In this document: in pieces, positions 52,218-61,039 of the stretch
Layout: each line of letters begins with the position of its first letter
How positions within the stretch are numbered: the stretch's first letter is position 1
DNA from: Arthrobacter psychrolactophilus
GTDB taxonomy: Bacteria > Actinomycetota > Actinomycetes > Actinomycetales > Micrococcaceae
Assembly: GCF_003219795.1 (NCBI RefSeq)
Contig: NZ_QJVC01000003.1
Location: 186,001-250,000 of the forward strand
DNA: 64,000 nt
Direction: 5' to 3'
Translations under genes and position numbers: made by a program
The notes under the pieces: model-generated
What the model was told of the DNA's origin: nothing
What the model saw: the letters and a program-made list of their open reading frames with translations, nothing else
The model's database searches: none

Positions 52218-53029
52218 CCACGACAAGCATTGATCAGGACACCGCACTCATCGACTGGATGAATGAGACCAAGTTGACCGGTGCAATCAACACGGATCGC
52301 TCGAGCAATATCGGCCATCTGCGGCTGCTGGCAGACCGTCATCCGGGGTACACCTTTGGGGTGGCGATCGATGAGTCGTGGGATGAGCGGGCGCTGTTGG
52401 AGCTCATGTTCAGCAAGGCCGGCATCAGTGCGGACGCGACGTTCGAGCAGGGGCAAGACCACATCGACGCGCGGCGGACCGTCAAAGAACTTGCCGCATA
52501 TGGGCGTCGGCTCGGGGAAGCCGTCGAACGCCAAGAGCTCATTCTCTTCGCGACGGCGCATCCTGCTGGGCTGTCCGGCGTGTACGCGACGCTGGCGAGC
52601 GCCGTGCGGCAGGCCGGCGGGCGGGTGTGTGAAATTGCTGAGCACCTGGAGCGCGGCACCACACTGATGATCGAAGGCATGGACGATGGCGAAGTGTGGC
52701 AGATTTCTTCCGTCTGCATGCGGTACTTCGGCGGAAGCTTGCTGCACACGCATAGCCCGCAGTTCGCGGAGTTACTCCTGAGCAAGCTCGCCGAACGCGG
52801 CACGGTGCCCGATCTGGTGGTCGCCGATCATGGCTGGGCAGGAGCTGCCGGGGCCCGCGGAATCGCCACGATTGGCATCGCCGATTCCAACGATCCTGCG
52901 CTTTTTGTGGCTCAGGCCCAGGGCAGCGTTGAGGTCTGCGTGCCCATGGACGACAATCTGCTGGCGTACGCCTACGAGCCCGTGATCGACTACATCCTGG
53001 CTCACGCGGGGATCCCGCGAGGGGCCTAG
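52214..53029 (+). CDS. Unassigned protein, possible phosphatase-family member
   Basis: A 271-residue soluble protein that I recognise only tentatively. It has no signal or membrane segments. Features include a D/E-rich start (IDQDTALIDWMNETKLTG), a central EGMDDGEVWQISSVCMRYFGG, and a conserved-looking DLVVADHGWAGAAGARGIATIGIADSNDPALF, with Asp and His suited to metal binding. Similar actinobacterial proteins are, to my memory, labelled phosphatase. It is translationally coupled (ATGA) to the CHG-type histidine phosphatase. The pair may process one phosphorylated metabolite, but this is inference. Confidence 0.6.
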   Translation: MTTTSIDQDTALIDWMNETKLTGAINTDRSSNIGHLRLLADRHPGYTFGVAIDESWDERALLELMFSKAGISADATFEQGQDHIDARRTVKELAAYGRRLGEAVERQELILFATAHPAGLSGVYATLASAVRQAGGRVCEIAEHLERGTTLMIEGMDDGEVWQISSVCMRYFGGSLLHTHSPQFAELLLSKLAERGTVPDLVVADHGWAGAAGARGIATIGIADSNDPALFVAQAQGSVEVCVPMDDNLLAYAYEPVIDYILAHAGIPRGA

Positions 53030-53134
53030 CAAGACGGCACAACCCTGGAGTGAGGCCGGCCCTGTTATGTTGCAGGGCAACCCGGGCCTTGTCCTGCCGT
53101 ACATTCAACTCCGTAGTAAGTATCATGTTGCTTA

Positions 53135-53147
53135 CCGAAAGTATCGG
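53135..53147. promoter_or_regulatory. LacI-type operator before the xylan regulator
   Basis: CCGAAAGTATCGG is a palindrome with arms CCGA/TCGG. Its core CGAAAGTATCG, read on the other strand, differs by one base from the CGAAACTTTCG element of Streptomyces xylanase promoters. It lies 21 bp before the LacI gene's ATG. Autoregulation is likely. I found no second copy in the visible part of the operon, whose promoter is probably beyond 64000. Confidence 0.5.
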
Positions 53148-53168
53148 AGGTTGTGGAAGGACTACGTT

Positions 53169-54185
53169 ATGGCCAAGGGCCGCATCACCATTGCTGCGAT
53201 CGCCGAGGAGCTTGGCGTTTCCGTTCCCACCATTTCTCGCGTCCTCAACGGCAGGGAAGACGTCTCCGAAAAGACGCGTCTCCGGGTTGAGGAGGCGCTC
53301 ACCCGCCATAACTACCGCAAGCCTGTTGCCGTTAATGCCACGTCCCGGCCAGCCGATTTACTAGATCTGGTCTTTCATGAGGCCGGCAGCGGCTGGGCTC
53401 ACGAGATCGTTCGGGGTGTGGAGTACGCCGCCGGTCCGGAACACATTGGGGTAGTTTTATCCCAGCTCGGCGGATCACACCGTCCGTCCAACGAATGGCT
53501 CGACAGCATTGTGGCTCGCCGCTCGATCGGCGTGGTCTTAGTGCTGTCGGGGCTCGATGCTGCCCAGCGCCACCAACTTGATTCCCGGTCCATCCCCTAT
53601 GTGGTCATCGATGCACACGGCGACCCAGGTTTGGGTGTGCCCACCGTCGGCTCCAACAACTGGAACGGTGGCCTGGTCGCCACACGTCACCTCATCGGGC
53701 TGGGCCACACCCGCATTGCCGTCATTTCCGGACCGGCAGATGTTCTCTGCAGCCGGGCACGCGTTGACGGATTCAAAAGCGCGCACGACGAAGCCGGGCT
53801 CGCCTGCGATCCGGAACTCATCCGCTGGGGCGACTTCGAGAAAACCCGCGGCTACCAGCACGCGCTGGAACTGCTTCAAGCGCCAAACCGTCCCACCGCT
53901 ATCTTCGCGGGATCCGATTACCAAGCCCTGGGCGTTATGCGCGCAGCCCGAGAACTGGGCCTGGTGATCCCCCGCGATCTGTCCGTCGTCGGTTATGACG
54001 ATCTGCCCATCACGGAGTGGCTCACTCCCCCACTGACCACGGTGCGCCAGCCCCTAAAGGAGATGTCGATGCTGGCAACGCAGATGCTGATCTCGATCGC
54101 ACGCGGCGAGAAATTAGTCTCATCCCGTGTGGAACTGGGAACGGAATTGATGGTGCGGGAGTCCACCGCACCACCGCTGAGCTAG
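53169..54185 (+). CDS. LacI-family regulator of the xylan operon
   Basis: A 338-residue LacI/GalR protein: helix-turn-helix ITIAAIAEELGVSVPTISRVLNG, hinge VEEALTRHNYRKP, and a ligand domain with the D-x-x-x-x-G region LSVVGYDDLPITEWLTPPLTTVRQP. ATG 53169. It converges on the GH10 gene, 16 bp apart. It resembles XylR/BxlR-type repressors of xylan genes (helix and hinge, and the CGAAA-type operator before it). Likely inducer is a xylo-oligosaccharide; inference from context. Confidence 0.88.
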   Translation: MAKGRITIAAIAEELGVSVPTISRVLNGREDVSEKTRLRVEEALTRHNYRKPVAVNATSRPADLLDLVFHEAGSGWAHEIVRGVEYAAGPEHIGVVLSQLGGSHRPSNEWLDSIVARRSIGVVLVLSGLDAAQRHQLDSRSIPYVVIDAHGDPGLGVPTVGSNNWNGGLVATRHLIGLGHTRIAVISGPADVLCSRARVDGFKSAHDEAGLACDPELIRWGDFEKTRGYQHALELLQAPNRPTAIFAGSDYQALGVMRAARELGLVIPRDLSVVGYDDLPITEWLTPPLTTVRQPLKEMSMLATQMLISIARGEKLVSSRVELGTELMVRESTAPPLS

Positions 54186-54201
54186 CCACTCCCCCGAGCC
54201 G

Positions 54202-55407
54202 CTAGGCGGAGAGTGCCAGTTCCACCTCGCTCGTGCCCACGGGCAAGTCAACTCTTAGCCGCGATTCGCCCGAGCTGAGCGAGAAGCTGCCGGCAAAAGC
54301 CTCGAACTCGATCCGGCCGTGACTATCGCTCACCAAATCAACGCGTTGCAGCCACCATTGACGGCGGATGAGGTCCCGCAGTGCCGCAAAAGCAGGTTTC
54401 TGTGATCCGTCGGCGCGGACAACCCCGACGGGTGCCCCCAGCCAGGCGCCAGCATCGTCAAAGCCCCAATAGGTAATGGATTCCACGGCAGGATGAGCCA
54501 CCAAGGTGGAGTAGTGCCGCACGATTTCCTCGGCTTGCCGTGCCTCGCCATCCTCCGTGGACGGCCAGTGGTCCACAACGTAGTCGTTGAGATCGTCGAT
54601 CTCGGCCGGCATGAGATCTCCAGATAGCAGCGTCGTCTCGGTCCAGTGCAGCGGGAGACCAAAACGAGCGAAGCGATCACAGATCTCCGTCAGCTGTGCT
54701 TCACCCCGGAAGCCTTTGTGCATATGTGATTGCAGACCAATAGCGTCGATCTGAATCCCGGCCGCGAGGACGTCCTCCACGAGCTGCTCGTAGCGGGGCC
54801 CCAGGTCAAAATCGTTCAAAATCAACTGCGCGTCGGGGTTTTGACTACGGGCTTCCGCCACCGCGAGCCGCACCATTTCCACCCGTCCCTTCTCGGCACA
54901 CAAGCGGGTGATGGCGTTTTTGACGCCGTCGGGCTCGTTGTCGAAGTCCGGCATGATGACCACCTCGTTGATGGCATCCCAGGAATCAATGACGCCCGCG
55001 AAATCCCGCACCTCACGGCGAATCCGGCCCCGCAGCAGTTCTTCTGCCTCGTCGAGCGGAAGCGGGTCAACCCACGGAGCCTTGACCGTGTGCCACACGA
55101 GCGGATGACCCTTGAGCCGGACTCCGCGCTCGACCAACCAGTGCGCCGAGGCCATGACATTCTCGCGGTCGGTGATGCCCTGAACGGGTTCATAGCGTCC
55201 CCAGTAAAACGCCAGCGTCGCGGTGTCGAAGAGCTCCAGCCACTGCTCGCGGGCCGCATCATTTTCTGCCGGCGGCGTGCACCCGAAACCGAAGGCGTGT
55301 TGTAGCTGTTCAACGGTGACCGACTGTCCTGGCAGCGGCTTGCCGTGGGCGTCGCTCACGGTGATGGTGGCGTTGACTTTACGGTGGGCGTAGCGGTCGT
55401 CCGTCAT
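54202..55407 (-). CDS. Intracellular endo-1,4-beta-xylanase, GH10
   Basis: A 401-residue GH10 enzyme: ENxxKxG-like start replaced by FGFGCTPPAEND, KGHPLVWHT, acid/base Glu in WDAINEVV, ILNDFDL, and nucleophile Glu in LHWTETTLL. There is no signal peptide, so it trims xylo-oligosaccharides after uptake, as Bacillus XynA2-like enzymes do. A C-terminal beta-rich extension (about 315-401) follows the barrel. ATG 55407 with AAGAG; the open frame further upstream to 55815 is antisense to nothing real but lies inside the next gene. It is the last gene of the xylan operon. Confidence 0.9.
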   Translation of the reverse strand: MTDDRYAHRKVNATITVSDAHGKPLPGQSVTVEQLQHAFGFGCTPPAENDAAREQWLELFDTATLAFYWGRYEPVQGITDRENVMASAHWLVERGVRLKGHPLVWHTVKAPWVDPLPLDEAEELLRGRIRREVRDFAGVIDSWDAINEVVIMPDFDNEPDGVKNAITRLCAEKGRVEMVRLAVAEARSQNPDAQLILNDFDLGPRYEQLVEDVLAAGIQIDAIGLQSHMHKGFRGEAQLTEICDRFARFGLPLHWTETTLLSGDLMPAEIDDLNDYVVDHWPSTEDGEARQAEEIVRHYSTLVAHPAVESITYWGFDDAGAWLGAPVGVVRADGSQKPAFAALRDLIRRQWWLQRVDLVSDSHGRIEFEAFAGSFSLSSGESRLRVDLPVGTSEVELALSA

Positions 55408-55435
55408 GATGCTCTTTTCTGAAAATGTAGGTGAA

Positions 55436-56386
55436 TTAGCGCGGATAGAAACTATCCAGCGCCTGGTATTCCGCTGCTCGAAGCGGCAGAACGGAGCCAT
55501 GTTTACTGTTGTCGGGGAGCGTGAAGTCCGGCATCCGCTCCCACTGTCCTGCCTCAAGGTCGCTGCTGGTGTACGCGTGGTAGCCGTGCGGCATGTGGGC
55601 GTATTGATCCACCCAGAGATACCAGCGCGCCTCATGGTTGTCCCGGAAGATGAGCGGGCCCTCAATGTGCGAGGCAATCTCCTGCCCAATATCGCGCGCC
55701 ACCGTGACGAAGTCTTGTGCCAACAGCGACGAGCCCCGCTGGTGGAAGACATGGAGCGAATCCGGTGCGGCGTCGTCGTGCTTGGCGAATCGATGCACAC
55801 CCGCCTCGGTGGCAACGACGGCCATGTCGATCACTCCGCCGGGCAGCTCGAAATACACCTCCGGCTCCGAGAATTCCACAAAGTCCTTGCTTCGGGCCAT
55901 GAGGATCTTGCTCGGCCCGCTCTCCCCCGTCTCAGCGGATCCCTCGCAGGCCAATCCCGAAGACCAAAGGATCACAAACTCCCCGGCCTCCGGATCGTAC
56001 AGCGCCTTGGGCGCCCACACCATCCCGACGCCTTCCCCGGCCAGTTCCACGTAGCGCGGCTGCGACCAGCTGAGCAGATCCAAGGAATCCCAGATCACCA
56101 CATCCCTGCTGCCGCGATGCCGGAACTCCCACCAATCGGGCCCCTCCGGCCGCCACACCCGAAGATCCGTCGCGACAATATGGAAGCCGCCGTCCGGCCT
56201 ACGCACCACCTGCGGATCACGCACGCCGCCGGTTCCCAGCACGGATTCCAGCACCGGTTCTCCCCGATTCAAGCGCCGCCAGGCCAAGGGATTATCGCCC
56301 TCGCTCAAGGAGAAGTAGATCTTCTCCGCATGGCTGTTCGGGTCCTCCACGAAGTGCACCAGAAGGTAGCCGAAGTACTCGCTCAT
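55436..56386 (-). CDS. Glycoside hydrolase family 43-like protein
   Basis: A 316-residue five-bladed propeller of the GH43 clan: general-base Asp in GVRDPQVV, pKa-modulating Asp in VIDMAVV, acid Glu in SHIEGPLIF. Short family members of this size cleave arabinose or xylose from arabinoxylan. A WYLWVDQYAH blade is typical. No signal peptide. ATG at 56386 overlaps the stop of the larger GH43 gene by four bases. Substrate: arabinoxylan side chains most likely, by context. Confidence 0.85.
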   Translation of the reverse strand: MSEYFGYLLVHFVEDPNSHAEKIYFSLSEGDNPLAWRRLNRGEPVLESVLGTGGVRDPQVVRRPDGGFHIVATDLRVWRPEGPDWWEFRHRGSRDVVIWDSLDLLSWSQPRYVELAGEGVGMVWAPKALYDPEAGEFVILWSSGLACEGSAETGESGPSKILMARSKDFVEFSEPEVYFELPGGVIDMAVVATEAGVHRFAKHDDAAPDSLHVFHQRGSSLLAQDFVTVARDIGQEIASHIEGPLIFRDNHEARWYLWVDQYAHMPHGYHAYTSSDLEAGQWERMPDFTLPDNSKHGSVLPLRAAEYQALDSFYPR

Positions 56387-57927
56387 GCGCCCTGGTGCAG
56401 ATCGCTAAAGTCCGCCGTGCCGCCATCCCCCACGGCCACCGCCCCGAACACGACTCCCACGAATCCGCCGTCGTGCTTGGCACATAGATGGGAGATATCC
56501 AGGGCAGCGGAAGCCACGGCTTCTCCTTCGTCAGGCTCCCAAAGTACGACGGCGTCAGTGCCGTTAATCTCACAGGCTAGCGTTCCCGGGCCGCGCTCAC
56601 CTGAGTAGCTGAGCAGTTGCGTCGTGGTCACCTCGGCATCTCGCCCGCGAGCTTCCGTGATCTCAACACGCCCATTGCCCACCGTGATGGCCAGCCAGGC
56701 CGTCGCCGAATACCGCAGCGCGAGCCCTGCCCGGACACCATCACTGGCGCCAAGGAGGCGAAGCTGCACCCGGGTCGTGAGGTCAACGAGCCTGCGGGCC
56801 ACAAAGGCTGGCGCCGCATGCTCCAGCCCTTGGCCGGCCTTGAGTTGAAATCCCGCAGCGGTCTCGGAGCAGAACTCTTCAGGGGAACGTCGCACCGCAA
56901 TCATGTCCGCGAGGCCCTGGCCGGGCACCGCCTCGGTGGTATTGCCGCGGGGGTGCGCGGGAGCCGCGAAGCCCACCGGGTTCAGCGGCAGCTGCCCCTC
57001 ACCCGGGGCAAAGACCGGCCAGCCGTCCTCCCACGTCACCGGCACCAGGAAGGTTTCCCGGCCCAAGAGATCGCAATCATTCCAGGCACGCGTGGCTAGG
57101 CACACCGCCCACCAGCTGCCGTCCGGGGCCTCCACGAGATCCGCGTGACCAACGTTTGACACTGGTGCGGCGCGTCCCAGGTTTCGATGCGTCAGCACCG
57201 GGTTTGAGGGATTCCCGGTGAAAGGTCCCACGGGGGAATCGGCGCGTGCCACGACAATCGCATGGTGAAAACTTGTTCCGCCCTCGGCCGCAAGGAGGTA
57301 GACGAATCCATCGCGCTGGAGCAGGTGCGGGCCCTCGGCCCACACGGCACCGCGCACGGCGCCCGTCCACACGACGGTTTCCTCCGCCTCCGGTATCAAG
57401 GTCTGTGTGTTGAGCCTCCGGACCCATACCTCGGTCTGCTGTGCCCATTCGGGTTCGAGGGCCAGCCGGGTGCCGTGCGCCCACATGCTGCCATCGGCCT
57501 CGATCAAGATGGACGGATCAATCCCGTCCATCTGCCACCAGATGGGATCTGACCACGGGCCGGCAGCGTCGTCCGCCGTGACAATGAAGTTGCCCGAGGC
57601 CCCTTCCACTCCTCCCACAAGCGTGCACACAACATAGAACCGTGTGCCGTCGTGCCGAATCGTGGGAGCAAAGAGCCCGCCCGAGTCTGCCACCGTGGAG
57701 AGCTCAATCTGCCCGGGCCGGTCGATGACATGCCCCAAAAGTTCCCACGTGATCAAGTCTCTCGAGCGGTGAATGGGCAGGCCCGGCAGATACTCAAAGG
57801 TGGAATTGACCAGATAGAACCAGGTGCCATCCTCGCCGTCGACCCGGCATACGGAGGGGTCCGGATAAAAGCCCGGGAGCACCGGGTTGCTGTCGCCCCA
57901 TAAAACAGCGCTTTGACTCTCAGTCAT
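56383..57927 (-). CDS. Beta-xylosidase/arabinofuranosidase, GH43
   Basis: A 514-residue two-domain GH43 enzyme. Propeller motifs: NPVLPGFYPDPSV with the general-base Asp, MDGIDPSIL with the modulating Asp, and VWAEGPHLL with the acid Glu. Residues from about 325 form the beta-sandwich of large beta-xylosidases (GLEHAAPAFVARRLVDLTTRVQLR, ALRYSATAWLAITVGNGRVEI). Cytoplasmic. It overlaps DUF624 by eight bases upstream and the smaller GH43 gene by four. It probably releases xylose from xylo-oligosaccharides. Confidence 0.92.
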   Translation of the reverse strand: MTESQSAVLWGDSNPVLPGFYPDPSVCRVDGEDGTWFYLVNSTFEYLPGLPIHRSRDLITWELLGHVIDRPGQIELSTVADSGGLFAPTIRHDGTRFYVVCTLVGGVEGASGNFIVTADDAAGPWSDPIWWQMDGIDPSILIEADGSMWAHGTRLALEPEWAQQTEVWVRRLNTQTLIPEAEETVVWTGAVRGAVWAEGPHLLQRDGFVYLLAAEGGTSFHHAIVVARADSPVGPFTGNPSNPVLTHRNLGRAAPVSNVGHADLVEAPDGSWWAVCLATRAWNDCDLLGRETFLVPVTWEDGWPVFAPGEGQLPLNPVGFAAPAHPRGNTTEAVPGQGLADMIAVRRSPEEFCSETAAGFQLKAGQGLEHAAPAFVARRLVDLTTRVQLRLLGASDGVRAGLALRYSATAWLAITVGNGRVEITEARGRDAEVTTTQLLSYSGERGPGTLACEINGTDAVVLWEPDEGEAVASAALDISHLCAKHDGGFVGVVFGAVAVGDGGTADFSDLHQGA

Positions 57928-58609
57928 GCTTGATGAACCTCCGGGAAACGTCGTTGATCAGCGGTTGGGCAATGAGCCACAGCACGGCCATGAAGGCCCA
58001 GGCAAGCACCAGCAGTGCCAGCTCGGATCCCACATGAACGGTGGCCAGCGCCACCAGGAACAGCGCCGCGAAGCCCAGACTCACGCGCCACTGTCCAAAA
58101 AGTTCCAGCGCGGCAATCCGCATGGAATCGCGCGTGCGGAAGGAAAACAAGGACGCCACAATGAGCAGGTGCGCGGCCCACAGCCCTACGAGGAGCAAGG
58201 CAATCAACGCCACGGGCCGGATCGCCGATCCCAGGGGCACGGCGTCGGCAAAGACAATGTTGACGATCAACACCGTGGCCACGGCAACCACCACGGTCCA
58301 CCACTTCATGGTGTCGCGAAAGTTCGTGCGGTATCCCTGCCACAGCGCACGCGCCGGGGACAGATCCGGGGTTGCCGTCCACGCCCGCAAGCCATAGACG
58401 GCAGCCGAGAGTGCAGGTCCCACGGGCAGAAGCGCAATTACGAAGAAGGCACTATTGGCCGCGTTGGCGCCCAATAGCGTCCATAGCACCAGCGTTGGTG
58501 CACACATGAGGGCCAGGAACCCCGCGAGCACAATGAAGCGGTAAAGACTGGCCGACATCCGCGAGAGGATGCCCTGTCCAACCTCATCTGCCAAGGACTG
58601 CGATGACAT
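57920..58609 (-). CDS. DUF624 (YesL-like) membrane protein
   Basis: A 229-residue membrane protein with five or six helices in the DUF624/YesL pattern: LYRFIVLAGFLALMCAPTLVLWTLLG, then GPALSAAVYGLRAW, and FRTRDSMRIAALELFGQWRVSLG. YesL-type genes regularly accompany oligosaccharide ABC importers in Firmicutes and actinobacteria; their role is unknown. Its ATG overlaps the GH3 stop (TAATG) and its end overlaps the GH43 gene, so it is embedded in the xylan operon. Confidence 0.88.
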   Translation of the reverse strand: MSSQSLADEVGQGILSRMSASLYRFIVLAGFLALMCAPTLVLWTLLGANAANSAFFVIALLPVGPALSAAVYGLRAWTATPDLSPARALWQGYRTNFRDTMKWWTVVVAVATVLIVNIVFADAVPLGSAIRPVALIALLLVGLWAAHLLIVASLFSFRTRDSMRIAALELFGQWRVSLGFAALFLVALATVHVGSELALLVLAWAFMAVLWLIAQPLINDVSRRFIKHD

Positions 58610-60966
58610 TATGCTTCTCCCTCCACAGCCGGGCCGCGGCGAATCCGGCTCGTGGCGAGCAATTCGCGCCCCACACCCACCACGGTTTCGCGCCCCACCA
58701 GCGTCCGGTGGAACACGGCGTGCACATCGCTGCTCGAGCGCGCCAGCCGCAGCTCCACGGCCCCCGGCTCCACGATCTGCGCCAGATTCAGCCCCGCGAA
58801 CGACGTCAGGTCCGAGTGCAGCGAGAACTCCACGGCGGCGCTCTCTCCCGGGCCCAGCTCCACCCGCTGGTACGCCACCAAGCGAATATCCGGCCGGGTC
58901 ACCTGGGCTACCGGGTCGTGCAGGTACACCTGTACGACGTCGGACACTGACCTTTCGCTGTTATTGCTCAGTTCCACACGCAGTTGCGTGTGCTCACCAA
59001 TCTTCCAGTCCTCGGCGGGAGTATTGCTTTCTCCCCAGCTCAGTTCCCCATAGGAGAGCCCGTGACCGAAGGGGAAAAGCGCCGTCGGATCGAGATTCGA
59101 GACATCGTTGAGCATGCCCAAGGGAGGTGCCAGGTAGGTTCCGGGCTGCACACTCGGTTCGCGCGGAATACTCACGGGCAGGTGTCCACTGGGATTAATG
59201 GCGCCGGTGAGGACCTCGGCAATCGCCTGGCCGCCCCGCTGTCCCGGGAAGAAGGTCTGCACAATGGCCGCACACTTCTCCGACACCTCACCCAAGGCAT
59301 ACGGACGTCCGGAGAGCAGGAGCAGAACAACGGGAGTTCCCGTGCTGAGTACGGCCTCCAGCAATGCTTGTTGTTCGCCCGGCAGCCGCAGATCGGCCGC
59401 ATCGCAGCCCTCGCCCGAGGTTCCTCGGCCGAACAGTCCTGCCTGATCCCCCAACACCACCACGGCAATATCGGCCTCTGCAGCTACGTCCTGCGCAGCG
59501 GCAAACCCATCTTGTCCCGTGGCTTTGACATCACAGCCAGGGGCAAAGAAGACAGTGCCGGCATGGTGAGTACGGAGTTCTTCAAGAACCGTCCCAATCT
59601 CCAAGCCGAGCCCACGTTCAGGATGCTTCACCCCCACGTGCGCAGGGAAGGAATAACAGCCCAGCATGGAGTACGGATCATCGGCTAGCGGACCAATGAC
59701 GGCCAGGCGAGCCGAATCGCGAAGTGGCAAAACGCCGTCGTTACTCACCAGAATGACAGCTTCACGGGCCACATCAAGGGCCAGCTGCTGAGAGTCTGCG
59801 GTGTTGAAATCCACCAACTCGGGTGCTGTCGGCTCGTAGTCGGCCTCTAAAAGTCCCACGTCAATTTTCTGTATAAGAACCCGTCGCAGTGCCCTATTGA
59901 CCAGTTCCTCTGAGATGGCGCCCTCCCGGACCGCGTCATTGAGCGGCTTTCCGTAGGCGGCGACCGAGGGCAATTCAACATCGATCCCGGCGGCGAGCGC
60001 CCGGCCGGCTGCTTCTGCGTCGGTTCCGGCGATGCGCTGCAGTGTTCGCAGGAAGGCAATGGCAAAGTAATCGGCCACAACCACGCCCTCGAAGCCCCAC
60101 TTATCTCGCAAGGTGTCGGTGAGAAGTTTCGGGTCACCGGCTGCCGGAACCCCGTCAACTTCCGCGTAGGAGTTCATGACGGAGCGGGCGCCGCCGTGCC
60201 GAAGAGCCATTTCAAAAGGCGGGTAATACACATCAGCCATCTCCCGCGGACCGGCAGCAACCGGGGCGTGGTTGCGTGCGGCGCGGGAACCCGAGTATCC
60301 GGCAAAATGCTTGAGCGTAGCCACAATGCCGGTACTCTCGAGCCCCGCAACGTAGGCGGCCCCAATCGTACCCACGAGGTATGGATCTTCCCCGATCGTT
60401 TCCTCTACTCGGCCCCAGCGGTAGTCCCGCACCACATCCAACACGGGAGCAAGCCCTTGATGGACACCCACCGACCGCAAGGACTCACCGATCTGCTTCG
60501 CTACCCGGCCCACCAGTTCGGGGTTAAAGCTCGCACCCCACGACAGCGGTACAGGATAGGCGGTGGCCCCCCAGGCCGAGAATCCGGCAAGGCATTCTTC
60601 ATGGACCTGTGCCGGAATGCCGAAGCGATTCGCGGCCATGATCTGGCGTTGCGCGGCAGCCAAGGACTGCGCACCCTTGACCGGATCCACGGGAACGGTG
60701 CCAAAGGGCCGGGTCAGTTGTCCCAGTCCGTCAACAATGACCTCAGCAAAGACAGGCGCATCCTTGCTCATGTCACTTTGATAGGGAGCAACATCTCCAC
60801 CCCCATCGTCGGCACCAACCCACAGCCCTACCAACTGACTTGTTTTCTCTTCGAGCGTCATCTCGGCAATCAAAGCCTCCGCGCGAGCGGCAGACGAGAG
60901 TGATGAGTCCTGCCATGGCTTCTCTTGGAGCGATTCCGACCGGGCGACGGCGCTGTCAATTGTCAT
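58609..60966 (-). CDS. Glycoside hydrolase family 3 beta-xylosidase/beta-glucosidase
   Basis: A 785-residue GH3 enzyme with all three regions: (beta/alpha)8 domain with LKHFAGYSGS and nucleophile Asp in GVVVADYFAI, alpha/beta sandwich with VVVLGDQAGLFGRGTSGEGCDAADL, and C-terminal fibronectin-like domain (FGHGLSYGELSW...VEFSL). No signal peptide, so intracellular. The gene context of xylanase, GH43 enzymes and DUF624 makes beta-xylosidase the likelier activity; GH3 sequence alone does not separate it from beta-glucosidase. ATG 60966, 73 bp after the permease stop. Confidence 0.9.
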   Translation of the reverse strand: MTIDSAVARSESLQEKPWQDSSLSSAARAEALIAEMTLEEKTSQLVGLWVGADDGGGDVAPYQSDMSKDAPVFAEVIVDGLGQLTRPFGTVPVDPVKGAQSLAAAQRQIMAANRFGIPAQVHEECLAGFSAWGATAYPVPLSWGASFNPELVGRVAKQIGESLRSVGVHQGLAPVLDVVRDYRWGRVEETIGEDPYLVGTIGAAYVAGLESTGIVATLKHFAGYSGSRAARNHAPVAAGPREMADVYYPPFEMALRHGGARSVMNSYAEVDGVPAAGDPKLLTDTLRDKWGFEGVVVADYFAIAFLRTLQRIAGTDAEAAGRALAAGIDVELPSVAAYGKPLNDAVREGAISEELVNRALRRVLIQKIDVGLLEADYEPTAPELVDFNTADSQQLALDVAREAVILVSNDGVLPLRDSARLAVIGPLADDPYSMLGCYSFPAHVGVKHPERGLGLEIGTVLEELRTHHAGTVFFAPGCDVKATGQDGFAAAQDVAAEADIAVVVLGDQAGLFGRGTSGEGCDAADLRLPGEQQALLEAVLSTGTPVVLLLLSGRPYALGEVSEKCAAIVQTFFPGQRGGQAIAEVLTGAINPSGHLPVSIPREPSVQPGTYLAPPLGMLNDVSNLDPTALFPFGHGLSYGELSWGESNTPAEDWKIGEHTQLRVELSNNSERSVSDVVQVYLHDPVAQVTRPDIRLVAYQRVELGPGESAAVEFSLHSDLTSFAGLNLAQIVEPGAVELRLARSSSDVHAVFHRTLVGRETVVGVGRELLATSRIRRGPAVEGEA

Positions 60967-61039
60967 TACTTAACAAACCTTTGAAGTAGAGCTGAGCCTC
61001 GACAGATAGGCGAGGGAATGTCTTGATGATGTCTTGGGA

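Noticed and set aside
55408-55815. N-terminal extension of the GH10 frame
   Set aside because: It lies within the GH43 gene in another frame, and its Arg/Thr-rich translation has no pattern. The ATG at 55407 has a ribosome site.
55406-56608. 400-residue open frame on the plus strand opposite the GH43 genes
   Set aside because: Antisense to two overlapping GH43 genes with intact catalytic residues; no start signal.
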